This document shows, piece by piece, positions 21,897 to 33,626 of a stretch of DNA of 64,000 nucleotides (positions within the stretch are counted from its first letter, which is position 1; the number at the start of each line of letters is the position of its first letter). Origin of the DNA: Stachybotrys elegans (Eukaryota > Ascomycota > Sordariomycetes > Hypocreales > Stachybotryaceae); contig JAGPNK010000027.1 in assembly GCA_020746835.1 (NCBI GenBank), positions 62,001-126,000 on the forward strand. The letters are read 5' to 3'. The position numbers and the translations under genes are program-made. The notes below the pieces were generated by a model. The model had not been told where the DNA came from and searched no databases. It was given only the letters and a program-made list of their open reading frames with translations.

Positions 21897-24253
21897 CTCG
21901 TCGCAAGGCAGCATACCTGATAACAGTTGTGCTTGGAGTTGTCCGCCATGCGGCTCGGCGTGGCCGGATATTGCCGGCTTGAAGCTCGTGGCAGGTCAAC
22001 GTCCAGCTCGACATGGTTGCTACACTGCACAAACTTGGGATACTGTTGGCAGTCAGCGGAATCAGTGCTATCCGCCGCCTCGCCTGGCTAGGCTGGGCTG
22101 CTAGGCTGGGCCGCTAGTATGGATCAGTGGCGCCCGCAGGATCCTTCATGGATCCTCTTCGAACAAATGGCAGGGCTGAACTTGACTTCTCCATGGTAGC
22201 AAAAGAACGTGCTATGGGGAAACTGATTTTCCACTTGACCGCTCGATGTCCTAGACTTCAGCTGGTGGTGGGCCTTCCCTCCTGGAATTAATGGTATCAC
22301 GAAAAATGAAGCTTAAATAGGAATAGGTCTAGTGAAGCTATCCCGAAATATAACAGTGCTTGTCTCTTAACGGGATTGGTATAGGGGCCTGAAAATCCTT
22401 AGCTTCTTCCCAACTTCCCCATTCATGCGCAACCCAGTCGCTTCCGTGTAATTTGCTTCACCCCGCGTTCCCAACCAAAGATCCTTACGGTCCAGGCCCC
22501 GATCCGTGCATTTTGGCCAATACCTCGCCGCTGTCTCAGCTTATGGAATGATTAGCAACATCACTGGAACCCGGACGTGTGGACGGTGTGGTAGATGGTC
22601 CTACCTCTTTTAGTATGGCTTAGCGGCCGTTTGTCAAACTGCCATGGTGAGGTTAGGGCGCTCTAGCTTCACAGTGTGCTGATCTACCCTGAATCCTAGT
22701 TCTATTGCATCCGGTCATGGTCACGATCCTATCTGCACGCGCCTTGTTGGCTCGGGGGATTGCCGAATGATTGAGCCCAACAAATTTGACCATATCCTCC
22801 ACTGAAGATTCTCCTGGCAGGCCCAAGAGAGCGAGTCAAAAGGTATTGATGCCCTTATTCCGGAGAGTCGACAAGGAATTTTGATCGGATCGAGATAGCA
22901 CAAGGCACTGCCGGTGCCTTGATAAAACGCACAGTGAGTGTATCTGATAGACACTAAGCGTTAGATGAATACACACCACCATCATGGATCAGATGAACTT
23001 AGGGCGGGAATGACCGACACAAAGACAACCTCCCGTCTCAACCACACACGTTCGCTTTTGACATCCTTGCTGCCGGGATGGGATGACACTATTGTTCATG
23101 CGGAATTTTATGACTAGCAAGATGGTCAATTATGAAGGCTCGTAAGGCTGTAGGTCATGACGAGAATCTGTACTTTTTATTACCCGCACAATGCGCCCGT
23201 TGCTTCGGATACCTTGCTGAACTAGAGATGAGCAACGATGGCCCACAGCCGACACACTACTAAAAGGAAATCTAGACGCGATGATGCTTGACTTAACCAT
23301 CTACAGTCAATCACAAGTAGATGTCGATAATTTGTATGGTATAGGGAACTGTTCGGCACTGATACAGCAAGGCATGGTCGGCCGCCCATAGGGCTGTGCA
23401 ACCAAGGATATGAAGCCGGCCCACCATCTCCATACCAGGGGTTTCTGAGTAGCTTCCTGTTGTCCACAGCCACTAGCTACATCAGGATATATCTTGTACT
23501 ATCTACTTAGAGGCCTGGTAAAAATAGCACAGTCTAGTCTACTGTGCATGTTGCTAGAGAATCCGTGATGGACTAGTAGGTATGTGAGGGTCCTGTTGGC
23601 GAGATGAAAGATCCTTTCATGGCCTGCCTCATCTCCTATCGCTTAACGCATTGCCATTCATTAGTTAAGTGAACGCAGTAATATCACGCGGAAAGAGGCA
23701 TGGTGCAGGACGAAGAGGGCGATAGGGGAGGCAAAGCTAGGCGTAGTGAGGTTGCCAGATGTCCTTGGAATATTGATCTAAGCTAGGCAAGATGAGACAT
23801 AATTGAGTGGCGCTCGAATCGATCAAGTCGAACTGGCATTCACGACGAAGCAACAGTATGGCCATGAGTAAAGTGGGTGGCGATGACTTTGATGAGGAAA
23901 TTCCTGCTCCCGCTTCCTATGAGATATAAATCAGTGACTTCAAGGAGACCCCCCTGATAGTAGAGGCAGCACCATATCGATGAATAACAATTGGTAGCGA
24001 ATTCCATGACTACACATCAATCGATAGAAGGAACGCAAGGAAGAAAATATGAGTCAAAACATTTGGTCAAAAGAATTCCTCCACACTAGATTTTTGTGAG
24101 AGTATGTTGTGGCTGTCCTAGCTACACTCATATTGCCCTGGCAAACTTGGTACCCTAGAGCAGCCTTTCTGCCTACTTTGCTTCGGACATGTTTATCTCA
24201 CGTGGATTTTGAACCTATTGTTTTATACCAAAGCCTCGCTCAGACAGGCCACA
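21897..24253. other. Intergenic region (2.4 kb), no gene seen
   Basis: Only short open frames without domain features. It includes a 13-bp tandem duplication at 22088-22113 (CTAGGCTGGGCTG then CTAGGCTGGGCCG). The last 250 bp are the 3' flank of the ankyrin gene. Confidence 0.45.
22088..22113. repeat. 13-bp tandem duplication
   Basis: CTAGGCTGGGCTG followed by CTAGGCTGGGCCG and then CTAG. Confidence 0.7.
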
Positions 24254-26927
24254 TCACTTCATACGCAGCCGACACTGGCCCAGGAACTCTTGCACCCGAG
24301 GATAGCTCTTTGCAATCTGATATGCACTCTCGCCGCTCGAGTTCGACAAGCCCACGTTTGCTCCGTGGTCGACCAATGTCCTGCATGCCTCGAGCTTCCC
24401 TTCGCGCGCTGCGTGCATCAGCGGTGTATAGCCACGCAATCCACCGAGTCGGGACGATTTGCTGTTCGGGTCTGCCCCAGCCGCAAGAAGTGCTTTCATC
24501 GTCTGCTGCAAGCCCCGTTTGCTTGCCTCGTCCAACGGCGTCCATCCATTGCTCTTGGTGGCAGAGACGGACGCTCCGTGCTGGATCAGCAACTCCGCAC
24601 ATCGGGAATCGACCTGCTTGCAGGCTATGTGCAGCGCCGTTTCGTCCTCGTCCGTTCGGAGGTCAATACTGATGCCATGTTTCAGAAGAAGGGTCATCAT
24701 GTCGTACTGGTCTCTGTGTGCGGCTTCGTGCAGAGGGCTCCACAGACGCTCATTCTGAACGGATAGAGGAGAGCCATGTTGGATAAGCAGCTGGACACAG
24801 CGCAAGTGTCGATGCTGGCTTGCATAATTGATGGGCATGCGATCTGCGTGATCTCGCGTGTTGACATAAGATCCGTGCCTGAGCAGCACCTCCACCACCT
24901 TATGATGCCCTTTGTAGCATGCTATTGCAAGTGGCAAGAGGCCTTGCCTAGACATGGTGTTGACATGAGCTCCTCGCGCCAAGAGAACCTCGACTTGACG
25001 CAGGTGACCGTCGGAAGCGGCTTGCCATAACGCCGTGTGGCCAGTCTGCTTGTTCCACAGCTCCGTGTCCGCGCCATGATCAACTAGGCACTCAATGATC
25101 CGGCAAGCTCCCTCAACTTCATCTTTGCAAGCCGCTGCCTCAATCAACGGGGTCCAAAACTCTTTCTTTCTCTGAAAATTCACATCTGCGCCTGCATCAA
25201 CCAGCCACTTCACAGCCGAGAACTTGCCTGTCTTGCAGAACCAAGCCAGAGGCTTGCAATTTTGCGCGTCTTCTGTTTCGACATCGGCACCCGCCCTCCG
25301 CAATGCAGTTGCAATAGCCCAGCGTGAATCAACCCCCTCGTCGACATGGGCGTGGGCGTGGGCAAGGGCGTGGAATAGGGCGGTTCTGCGCTCGCTCAAG
25401 TCCTTGATCTCCAAGTTGGGCGACTCAGCTAGGAGTGCCCTTACTGCCTCAAGGTGGCCGCGAATTACTGCGAGCATGAGCGCAGTCTTGCCGACACTGT
25501 TCGCCTTGTTGATGGAAAGCTTATCGTGTTGGCAGACGGCCTTGATGATATCAGTGTTGCCATGTATAGCCCCATACATCAAAGCTCGATTTCCACCTAT
25601 GGCCTTGGCATCAGCCTTTGCTCCGAGACTGAGCATTTCTTCTACACCACCACTATCTCCTCGCTTCGAAAATTCCAGCAAGGCCTCATTCTTGGCGTCT
25701 TGGTCAATCCCCCGATTGAGCATCCACGCGATGGGTGTATGCTTTTCTGCGTAGTCGGCTGGTACCATGCCGTCGCTATCTTGGATGTCCTTGCGGGCGT
25801 CATGTTGAAGTAATAATGCTACCGTCTTGCTGCATCTACCTTTAACTGCATAATGCAAGGGAGTAGTTCGGCCATTGTCCATGGCATCAACGTCCAGGCC
25901 ATCCTCTTGCAAGAGTGCTTTGGTAAACCCGACATCGCCTGCCAATGCACTGAGATGGAGAGCCGTCTGTCCATTATCATCTCGAGCATTTATGGATATG
26001 CCATTTGAATGGAGAATCAGATGGATGCTCTTTGTTTCCCCCTTCAACGCAGCCTCGTGCAGCGGCATGCTCTGCGCCTCTGTCTCATAGTCAGCGATTT
26101 ACTATCATTTCACACAGAAACTAGTTGCAACTAGAGAACTAGGCTTACCGATATGCCCTCCCGGCCCAACTATTGACGGGTATGTGCCAGAGTCTCCGAT
26201 TGCTTTCACTGGCTCGTAGGGCGGAACTGGAGATGCTGAGCGTGACAGAATTGCGTGTATATCATCAAGCTTAGACTCGACTCCCTCGAAGCCTGCATTT
26301 ATATCGGTAATGCCCAACTCCATTTTCTTCAAAGAGAAGTTCATATCCTCGTGATGCTGCTGGGATTGCTCGAGTAGCGCAACTGTATTAAGGGCAGATT
26401 TTCTTGCGTCCTCGGATAGTCCGTCAAGCCGTGATCTTTACACGCTCGGGTTAGTCTTCAGGCCCACCGACTGGTTATAACAAGTCAAGGTGATCCTACC
26501 TGCACGAGACCACCAAGTGAGACGTCAATTGCCTGTGGTATTTTTCTAGAAGTGTTTCCATGTCTCGGATTTTCTGTCTGTTCCAGGTAGCTCGGATCGC
26601 CTTACCGACGATGGCGATGTTTCGGAAACGGCCATCGCTTATCTCGTACTTTTGTATGACACGAAGCAGATCTAGGGCAATGCCGTGGCATTGCGTCGCT
26701 ATTTCAACGACTCTCTGGTCTTCAGGGGCAAGCGACCTCCCGACATCTTCCGCGACAGCGGCGGTGTGACGTTGCAATGTACTGGTCAGGTCGGAGATGT
26801 TCTGAAATTCGTCTGATAACCCGCTGAGGTTGTTATTGGCGGATTTGTATATCTTAAGAGCTGTCTCGATAAATGCAACGATATTAGAAGCTAGTCCAAT
26901 AGCTGCAAGGGCCTCTACACCTGACAT
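24254..26927 (-). CDS. Helo-like N-terminal domain fused to ankyrin repeats
   Basis: Three exons on the reverse strand (26500-26927, 26149-26435, 24254-26079) give 846 residues in phase. I chose the ATG at 26927 (MSGVEALAAIGLASN), the classic start of fungal STAND N-terminal helical domains; an in-frame ATG at 26975 would add 16 residues. Residues 1-150 (IVAFIETALKIYKSA, LSDEFQNISDLTSTL) match that Helo-like/fungal N-terminal domain. A coiled-coil-prone stretch follows. Residues about 240-840 hold some 17 ankyrin repeats (TALHLSALAGD, TPLHYAVKGR, TALWQAASDGH, SPLHEAAHRDQ and others). No NACHT or NB-ARC domain separates the two parts. Proteins of this kind are thought to work in non-self recognition or cell-death signalling, with ankyrins as the sensing scaffold. 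The first acceptor (TAAAG) is weak. Confidence 0.85.
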
Positions 26928-27140
26928 GTTGATATCAACTTGGCCGAAGAGAGGATCGAGCTCGTCGTGCGTCATGGAAAGCTAAGGCTGGAGCGAAACC
27001 TGCCCAACCCCACCAGGACATTCGTCTGCGGGGACTTTTGGTGCTTCGTGGCAGAGCAGTCGCTGCTGCCTGCATGCGTGTGAGCGGCATAACTTTTTAT
27101 CCGCTTCCTAGTATCCCGTTGAGTTAGCCTACAAACCGTA

Positions 27141-27493
27141 GTGATCTTCATTGATACCACAAAAGACAGCGAATTGTATCCCTACACCATAAGGAGTAAG
27201 GAAGCAGAGGAAAACGGTATCGAACTCGTTCAAGGGTTCATGTTGATTGGAATGGCCCGATTAGGTATCTCCCTTGCACGCATGGCTATGCTGACGATGT
27301 GGATCTCGCAGTCATCAGTGAACTTGGCTATATCAGCAGCGATGGTGAACCGCCTCTCGGCGAAATTGAGACCAAGGGCTGGAGGCTTGATGAAGGTTTC
27401 CTGTATTTTAATCCACAAGATTTAATTTCCTGTCCCGCTATCAGCAAGCCTACGCTTGAGGGTAGAGATTCCCATGTTTGGGTTAATACATAA
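27141..27493 (+). pseudogene. Relic of a PhiA/IgE-binding-like secreted protein gene
   Basis: Translation of 27141-27264 joined to 27312-27493 across a good 47-bp intron (GTATCT donor, GCTGAC branch, CGCAG acceptor, phase 1) ends ELGYISSDGEPPLGE, KGWRLDEGFLYFNP, LISCPA and SHVWVNT before the stop. That matches, block for block, the second exon of the gene at 8482 (GKIGYLTQDHW, NGWSLDDSGSLTFDG, FIACPNG, WTVWLNV), and the intron sits at the same place and phase. The first exon has no ATG or signal peptide and lacks most of the expected middle part. I read it as a 5'-truncated, dead copy. Confidence 0.5.
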
Positions 27494-27710
27494 TCTGGAG
27501 ACATTAATGGGCACCCACGATGCCAACGCATACTTTGGTACGTCCAGGAAACCAGGAATTCAGTCCCTTGTACCTACAGTGTCTGATAGGTAGCAGATAG
27601 CACTTTGAAAGACATATCAGGGATTCCGGCATATTATGAGCAAACCGGCGCTCCGAGATGTCATGGGATGGTCAAGACGAGAAACCAGTGGCTGGTATCA
27701 TAGCCACGGA

Positions 27711-27820
27711 CTTCTAACCAATTGTCATCGATTGATCCGATATCGTCTTTATCATCAGAGGGGGCCTCCTCGAAGTCACTGGTCTGTATACCATTGGGGC
27801 ACATGAACGGGTAATCCCAC
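27711..27820 (+). repeat. Dispersed repeat, copy D
   Basis: It runs from CTTCTAACCAATTGTCATCG through GGGGGCCTCCTCGAAGTC and CTGGTCTGTATACCATTGGG to GGTAATCCCAC. Very similar to the last 110 bp of copy B and ending at the same point. Confidence 0.7.
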
Positions 27821-28193
27821 GTCCCACATCAGAGCCACGGACGGCGTCCGATGCTGAGCCTTAGAATTCCGAGTATATGAAGGAGTCCTCGTCATGTCCC
27901 AATATTTTATGCAATAACTGAGTGTTTATCGGCCATATCCAACAAGTGCTTTTACGCGCGCTGTCTGTGTCTTAATTATCCCACTCCAATGCTTCTTCTA
28001 CAACCCAATACTAAACATCTTATGGCTTAAATCGTCCAATGAACCGAGATCGGCACTTGGGTCTACATATCAGGATGGGCCAGATCTGCTATCGATGTCA
28101 GTGCCAAGTTCACTTCGCATGACATGCAGGTCTCTGGAATTCCTTGGTCCACGACGGACAGAGAAGTGCTGAGCCCCAGTATTACCTTGGTAG

Positions 28194-28206
28194 CCCCCCC
28201 CCCCCC
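28194..28206. repeat. Poly-C run (13 C)
   Basis: Thirteen consecutive C residues in an intergenic region; length may be uncertain from sequencing. Confidence 0.8.
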
Positions 28207-28394
28207 AAGTCCAGAAGGTACCCTGAGATGAGGGGTTCAGGTGGGAATAACCACTATAAGCTACGGGGCTATATCTCCAGATGGAGAAGGTGTGATTAGT
28301 CTCCTCCAGTGAGATACGGAAAATCTCCCGTCGTTTCAACAAATTGAATCACTGTGGCGTGGTGTCTGCGATGGTCGGCAGTGGTTCAGCTGCG

Positions 28395-28403
28395 TATAAA
28401 TAT
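28395..28403 (+). promoter_or_regulatory. TATA box of the small secreted protein gene
   Basis: TATAAATAT, about 80 bp upstream of the ATG at 28476. Confidence 0.55.
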
Positions 28404-28475
28404 CTTGCCAATTGCCCATCATGATCTCGTCAACTCAACTCAGGGTTCTCATCACCACTCTGATTCATTCTCACC

Positions 28476-28904
28476 ATGAAGTTCTCTCTCGTTGCGCTCT
28501 TCTCGCTGCCTGCCGCCCTGGCCGCTCCCCAGGTGTAAGCAGAAACCAGAGACAGATGAACATCAGACATTGACAAGCAATCCAGCGGGGCTCCCATCCC
28601 ATCCAAGGCCTGCGCCTGTGCCAACGAGTTCGGCGGACAGATCGTCAACATCTGGTGCCAGTACCAGATTGGTGCCATCACAAACATCGATGGCGAGGAC
28701 TGGGTGAGTTTCTAGACGAGATCCACGTCACGGAGAGGCGCTAATGGTGTGCAGTGCTTCCCCGCCACGACGTATGCTCCCGAAATGCCTACTCGCTTTA
28801 ACGACGAACTTTGCCCTCAAGTGTTCCCCGGATATACCACGGGCGTGTGCAGGGACATTAATCTTTGCTCGACTGGCTATGGCGATGTGCTGCAAGTGTG
28901 CTAG
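28476..28904 (+). CDS. Small secreted cysteine-rich protein
   Basis: Three exons (28476-28534, 28586-28703, 28755-28904) encode 108 residues. The signal peptide is MKFSLVALFSLPAALA. The mature chain of about 90 residues has eight cysteines (KACACANEF, NIWCQYQ, EDWCFPATTY, ELCPQVF, GVCRDINLCSTG and a C-terminal VC). Small size, a signal peptide and an even number of cysteines fit an apoplastic effector-like or antimicrobial-type secreted protein, but I recognise no family and the function is open. A TATA box lies 80 bp upstream, and the two introns are both 51 bp with good splice sites. Confidence 0.75.
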
Positions 28905-29294
28905 GCCCGACTGTTGAATAGGACATCTAGTAATAATTAACGACCCTCATTTTCGTCTCCATCATTTCCGAGGCTCGTTTTTCAATAAATTGTATGCGCG
29001 TATAAGCCAAGAGTGAACACTTTGCTAATAAGGTGTCGTTTTCTTTCTGATCTGTGTCATCGGAGGCTGGATCGACAGCATCACATAGCTTTAGGGCTGA
29101 TCAATAAAAGCCATTTACCATGAAAACGCGTAGTGTTTACTCACGCCCTTCAGCTAGGCGCTCGCTCCCTGCTTCCCTCAACTCCAGATAATGGCGAATT
29201 GAGCAAGTCACTGAGAGCTTATTGACACCAAACTTAATTGGAATCACAGTAGAATGACAATGTAGACAAATCAAATCTGCTGTATATAGATAAC
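28905..29294. other. Intergenic region between convergent genes
   Basis: About 390 bp between the 3' ends of the small secreted protein gene and the HET gene. No supported feature. Confidence 0.4.
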
Positions 29295-31550
29295 CTAATC
29301 AATCTTGACCAAGGTTTGTCCCCTTTTATTTGCGATGAGGTCATCTACACAGACGCCGACTATCTTATATGGATTCATTGGGTCACTCCGACAGATCAGC
29401 AAATTTCCAACTCCTGTATCCAAGTATCCATAGTCTCTCATCATGTCCGTCACTTCATGCGCGAATTCATCCCCAACAAGAGCCCTTCCTGAGGGCCATC
29501 GTTGCTTTGGAATCACAAGCTGATCGGCTTTGGTCCTTCTGCAAATGGAGGCATGCGACTTATGAGCGTTTATATCGCCGCCAAACGCCACAAGACTAAA
29601 GGTCCTCCCAACGTCTCCCAGTTGGACCAGTCCAAGCCCGTCCGTGATTTCGATTCTACCATCATCATCGAGGGTTGCCGAGATTCCGCCCAGAGAACTC
29701 CCTTCCACCGCTGTCAGAGCCTCGAAAACGAGCGAGAATGGAGCGTAGATGTAGCACCCGCAGTTTATGGTGACCTCGCACATGAAATTTGCTGTGCTTG
29801 CGTGTGCCAGTCGCGACAGACATCCAACCATGTCAACCATTGTATAATTTATCAACATGTTGTGACTTCTAAAGCCCAAGAGGCCTGGGTCCTGCCAGGC
29901 CGTGCCACTCACGCACCGGTCTACCCAGCCTAGAGGCTTCGCGGCAGGGTCACTGATGCGCCAGTCTGGTCGGAGGCGGTGGAGCAGCCTCCGCCTGTAT
30001 TCCTGGATGTCTTCACACCCAGGATCCAGTGCGTAGCCAAGTAGCGTCGCACATTGTACCAGGGATCTCCCTGTCTCATCTTGGACAATTTCCTTTGGCC
30101 TATCATCTGTCGCTAGCTGCCCTGTGCTGGGAATGTCTGTCTTCAGTTCTTTGCTGCAATTGCAGCCTTTGAATATGAAGTCGAAGCTTCCGTTGCCTTG
30201 TAACAACCGAATGTTGGTGTACTTTCGTGGATTGCCTCGTAGGCCGGTGGTTGCTTCCATCGTAGCTTGTCCGCTTTCGTTAACCCGTCCGAGAGTCATT
30301 ACACCAGTAAAGAATTCAGTGGATATGACGTTTTCATGGTTTCTAAGGATCGGAATCCAGCTCCAGTTCTCTCGCCCGTGGCAGTCCATGACAAGCTTTG
30401 TCCACGCCAACCCTGTTTTAATGGAGAGCTGCTTGAAAAAGGCAAACGAAACCTTTTCCAAATTTTCTCCAGCAAGCTCTGTTTGAATCTCAGCTTCGCT
30501 GAACAAACCGCTAAAGATGCCAAGTAGACCCCTGAAAAAATCAGGCTTTCTTTCACACTCTCGTGGCACCATAGCGAGAGCGGAAAATATGTTGCGGACA
30601 CCCTTTAGGTTCTCGCGCCACCAAAATGGCCCTCCATTGATGATGTCGGTTCGCGCGCTGCTGATGCCGCCAACCTGAACCTGCCGAGCGGCTAGAGAAA
30701 TGATGTCCTCGTCCACAAGTTTCAAGATGGTGTCGATCGTTGTTGTGTTCACGCGCCTCCACTTCTGAATCCAGTCCCTCAGCTTGACTGCTTTGTCGAT
30801 AGCGTCAGTAGCCAAGTCGAGCCAAACGCTGAACTCCCCAATCTCAGACACGCCGTCAGAGCTCATCCCCCAGACGCAAATGTTCCTTCCCAGAATCAGT
30901 TCCTGGAATGTCCACACTCTGGAAAAGTATGGGTTATGGAAGAGCATCTTGACATGGCTTATGCATGTTGCATAGCAATTCAACAAGCCTGGCTCAATGG
31001 CTGTTGACCTGACGGAGGGTAGATCCAACTCAAAGACCCATCTCTTCCCATTTTCCCACTCGAGCAGTCGATTAATGACATAGGAAGTTAATCCAGGAGC
31101 TTCCGAAGCGAGAGAGTTTCCTTGCAGATTGAAGAGAACGTGATCCAGATATTTTAGGTTGTCGACAATGGTTTGTGGGTGCCACGCCTCACTCATCCCA
31201 AGCATGATGTGGCATCTCCGTGCATTCCTGTAATACTGGTGTATTTTGGTGATCCTTTGGTCTGTCTCTTCTTCATTATTTTGGTCGAGACACAGACTGT
31301 CAACCCACAAATACTGTATCCCCGCTTGCAGCATTAGCTGTTTGATATCGTTGATCTTCTGTTCTTGGAGCACGACACGCCATTCAACTCCAGGTATTCC
31401 GCAGTCATATGCATTTTCTTTCTTCTTAGTTGGGCCCCAGGTGTACGAGAGGATGTCGAAATGGTCAACTTCCGGACGTTGATGCGTTTCGAACACGAAA
31501 AAATTGCCATTGTTATGACTGAGGAGCCTCAACGGCAACTCATCATCCAT
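29295..31550 (-). CDS. HET-domain protein
   Basis: A single 751-residue frame from the ATG at 31550. HET block 1 is FDILSYTWGP (31-40), block 2 is QYLWVDSLCLDQNN (about 79-92) and block 3 is FSRVWTFQELIL (about 205-216). The C-terminal 500 residues have no repeats or known domain that I can see, but include Cys-rich patches such as FKGCNCSKEL and TINCGCYIYAP. HET domains drive incompatibility and cell death when activated. The long unclassified C-terminus is usual for this large family and may be a sensing region. Intronless, no frame damage. Confidence 0.88.
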   Translation of the reverse strand: MDDELPLRLLSHNNGNFFVFETHQRPEVDHFDILSYTWGPTKKKENAYDCGIPGVEWRVVLQEQKINDIKQLMLQAGIQYLWVDSLCLDQNNEEETDQRITKIHQYYRNARRCHIMLGMSEAWHPQTIVDNLKYLDHVLFNLQGNSLASEAPGLTSYVINRLLEWENGKRWVFELDLPSVRSTAIEPGLLNCYATCISHVKMLFHNPYFSRVWTFQELILGRNICVWGMSSDGVSEIGEFSVWLDLATDAIDKAVKLRDWIQKWRRVNTTTIDTILKLVDEDIISLAARQVQVGGISSARTDIINGGPFWWRENLKGVRNIFSALAMVPRECERKPDFFRGLLGIFSGLFSEAEIQTELAGENLEKVSFAFFKQLSIKTGLAWTKLVMDCHGRENWSWIPILRNHENVISTEFFTGVMTLGRVNESGQATMEATTGLRGNPRKYTNIRLLQGNGSFDFIFKGCNCSKELKTDIPSTGQLATDDRPKEIVQDETGRSLVQCATLLGYALDPGCEDIQEYRRRLLHRLRPDWRISDPAAKPLGWVDRCVSGTAWQDPGLLGFRSHNMLINYTMVDMVGCLSRLAHASTANFMCEVTINCGCYIYAPFSLVFEALTAVEGSSLGGISATLDDDGRIEITDGLGLVQLGDVGRTFSLVAFGGDINAHKSHASICRRTKADQLVIPKQRWPSGRALVGDEFAHEVTDMMRDYGYLDTGVGNLLICRSDPMNPYKIVGVCVDDLIANKRGQTLVKID

Positions 31551-32238
31551 TTTGGTGCGAACTCGACAGGACTGGGGGCTTTATGCTTCAGGAATAACAT
31601 GGAGGTTTTCATCAGACGATGGCAAATATTCAGAGGCGTGAGGGAGCCGGAAGAAGAAGAGCATTAGAGTCACACGAGATTCGCTGCATTCATTCAAGGG
31701 TATTAAAGAAAATGCCCGGCATGGGTAGGAATTGTACAGCCTCAAGCCACGGCGGCAAGGTCTCCCATTTCGAATCAACCCAGGTGGGTCGGAATGGCTT
31801 TTCATGCTGTTATTGGCTGCATTCCTTTGGAGTTCTGCAAGATGGGCGGCTAAGTTAGGGCACAGTGAGGTTTTCTCCAGGGGACTCCTCATCTGGTTGA
31901 GGGTAAGGATAAAGTGGAATGTCTCATTTGCCGATTGGGTAGCAATGCAAGTTGGTTGACCACCCTGGCTCTGAGCCTGTCAGATTGAGCAAGCGGCAAT
32001 CATACGGTGAGGAAGTAACGTAGATCAACAAGAGCGGGTACTGAAAGGCCCAACTTGGTAAAGTTCCTGTGTGAGGAGCAAACGACTAAAATGCATAAGG
32101 AAAGACTAGAAAACAAGTAGGTCAGTTGAAAGTAATAAAATACACTCTCGTATGTGAGGTCAAAATAGGAAGAGGATTGCGTAGCCTGTTAAAGTACGGC
32201 AATCGAGCTTCTAGCCTATTCTAATTTCTGCCGTGACT
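31551..32238. other. Intergenic region, no gene seen
   Basis: Presumed promoter of the HET gene at its left end and 3' flank of the PEBP gene at its right. Open frames here are short and featureless. Confidence 0.4.
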
Positions 32239-32968
32239 TTAGCTAGAAGTGATAACCATTGCCACCACGCAAGCGAGACTGAAGATCATTGAAAAGGAAG
32301 TCGAGACCGCAGCTGGTGCCCCGGACTCGGGCTCGCTTGTTGTGCCGTTGGTAGACTCTGCGGTGAACCAGGTGGCGCTCAACAACTCGAACCCTCCTTC
32401 CTCTATGAAGCCTGTAACATCAAATCTCAGGCGACTCGGGGCATGTTCATATGAGTCGGGAAATCCCGAAGGAATGTTAAACGAGGCCTCATGGTTTTCC
32501 AGCTCCAGAAGAACGTATCTGTGAGGCCCAGACCCAGCAGGAGGAGAAGGGCCACTGTATTCTGCAACAGTATTGATACGTGATTGATCATCTCCGACGT
32601 TTGATCCCGGAGGAGTAGCAATCAGCCAGTGGAGCAATGGTGAAAGAGCGTTGTTGGCGGGCCCATTAGGCGCGTCGATGTCGAACATCAAGATGACGCG
32701 AGACGTGTTGGATTGAGACAGTTGGATATCTGGGACTGTGGCAGCATCTATTGTGGCATGTCAGCTCAAGCACAACGTTCAACCCAAAGCTTGGCGACGT
32801 ACCGGTGATTGATACCTCAGCTCCTGCTTCTATGTCATTTCCGGCATATTGAATCGAAAGAGAATTTTCGGTCGACGGAGAGAAGTCAGGGGGAGTTTGG
32901 GCGAGCGACTGTGTGACTTGAGAAAGAAAGACAAGGGCAGCAGACAAGCGAGCAAGATTCGACATCAT
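32239..32968 (-). CDS. Secreted PEBP-family protein, probably GPI-anchored
   Basis: Two exons (32803-32968, 32239-32747), 224 residues; the 55-bp intron is phase 1. A signal peptide (MSNLARLSAALVFLSQ, cleavage near SLAQ) precedes a phosphatidylethanolamine-binding fold: VILMFDIDAPNGP (the family's DPDAP-like ligand loop), LLHWLIATP and SGPHRYVLLELEN (the GPHRY loop). The C-terminus has a small-residue omega region (SGAPAAVSTS) followed by a hydrophobic tail of about 18 residues, as in GPI-anchored proteins. PEBPs bind anionic ligands or lipids and modulate signalling or proteases. A surface-anchored fungal version has no settled role. Start at 32968 or 32965 (two adjacent ATGs). Confidence 0.8.
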
Positions 32969-33626
32969 TGTATAAGATTGAGGAAAAGAAAGAGAATGTG
33001 AAGATCGAAGGTGCTTCTCGTTGGGTCGTGTTGTGTTGTTATGAGTAGTGATCTATTGCTCTCTAATGCTCGTCAAGCAAGGCAAGCTTGGGTTTATGTA
33101 GTCCTCAAAATCCTAAGTACAACTCGAATTATTATGACTTGACTTTTAATTCTAAACATAAGCATAAGCACAAGCAGGAGGCTCACTGCAGCATGACCCC
33201 TTGATTTGGCTTATTCTGCTACGCCCCATAATGTAATCTAACAGGGTCTTAGTCCCTACGCTTGAAGTCTTGAAAGGCTTCCTCTCTTCTACTGGCTGGA
33301 CAAGCATGTAGTCATGCTATTGCTGTATAGCATGCCATGGGCATGAGATGCAGGAGGCTCACATTAGTCGAGTGGCGCAGGAGAACCCACGTCGATCCCG
33401 CCAAGAAGCGTAAGCAGTCAGAAACGACTGGGGTACTAGGTAATTAATTTTCCGATTTTCATGTACAATATGGTATGTTACGGCATGCTGACCATGCTAC
33501 GCTTTGTATGTCACGGCGGGGCTCGTACAGCGTCATCGTTGGTCCTGGACACAGATGAGGCACTGAACCCTCGCCCACGTATTGACTAATGGTTCGAATT
33601 TGATGTACACGACTCGCTCTCCGTGG
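32969..33626. other. Intergenic region, no gene seen
   Basis: 5' flank of the PEBP gene and 3' flank of the MFS gene. Includes the imperfect hexamer run CATAAG/CACAAG near 33160. No supported gene. Confidence 0.4.
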
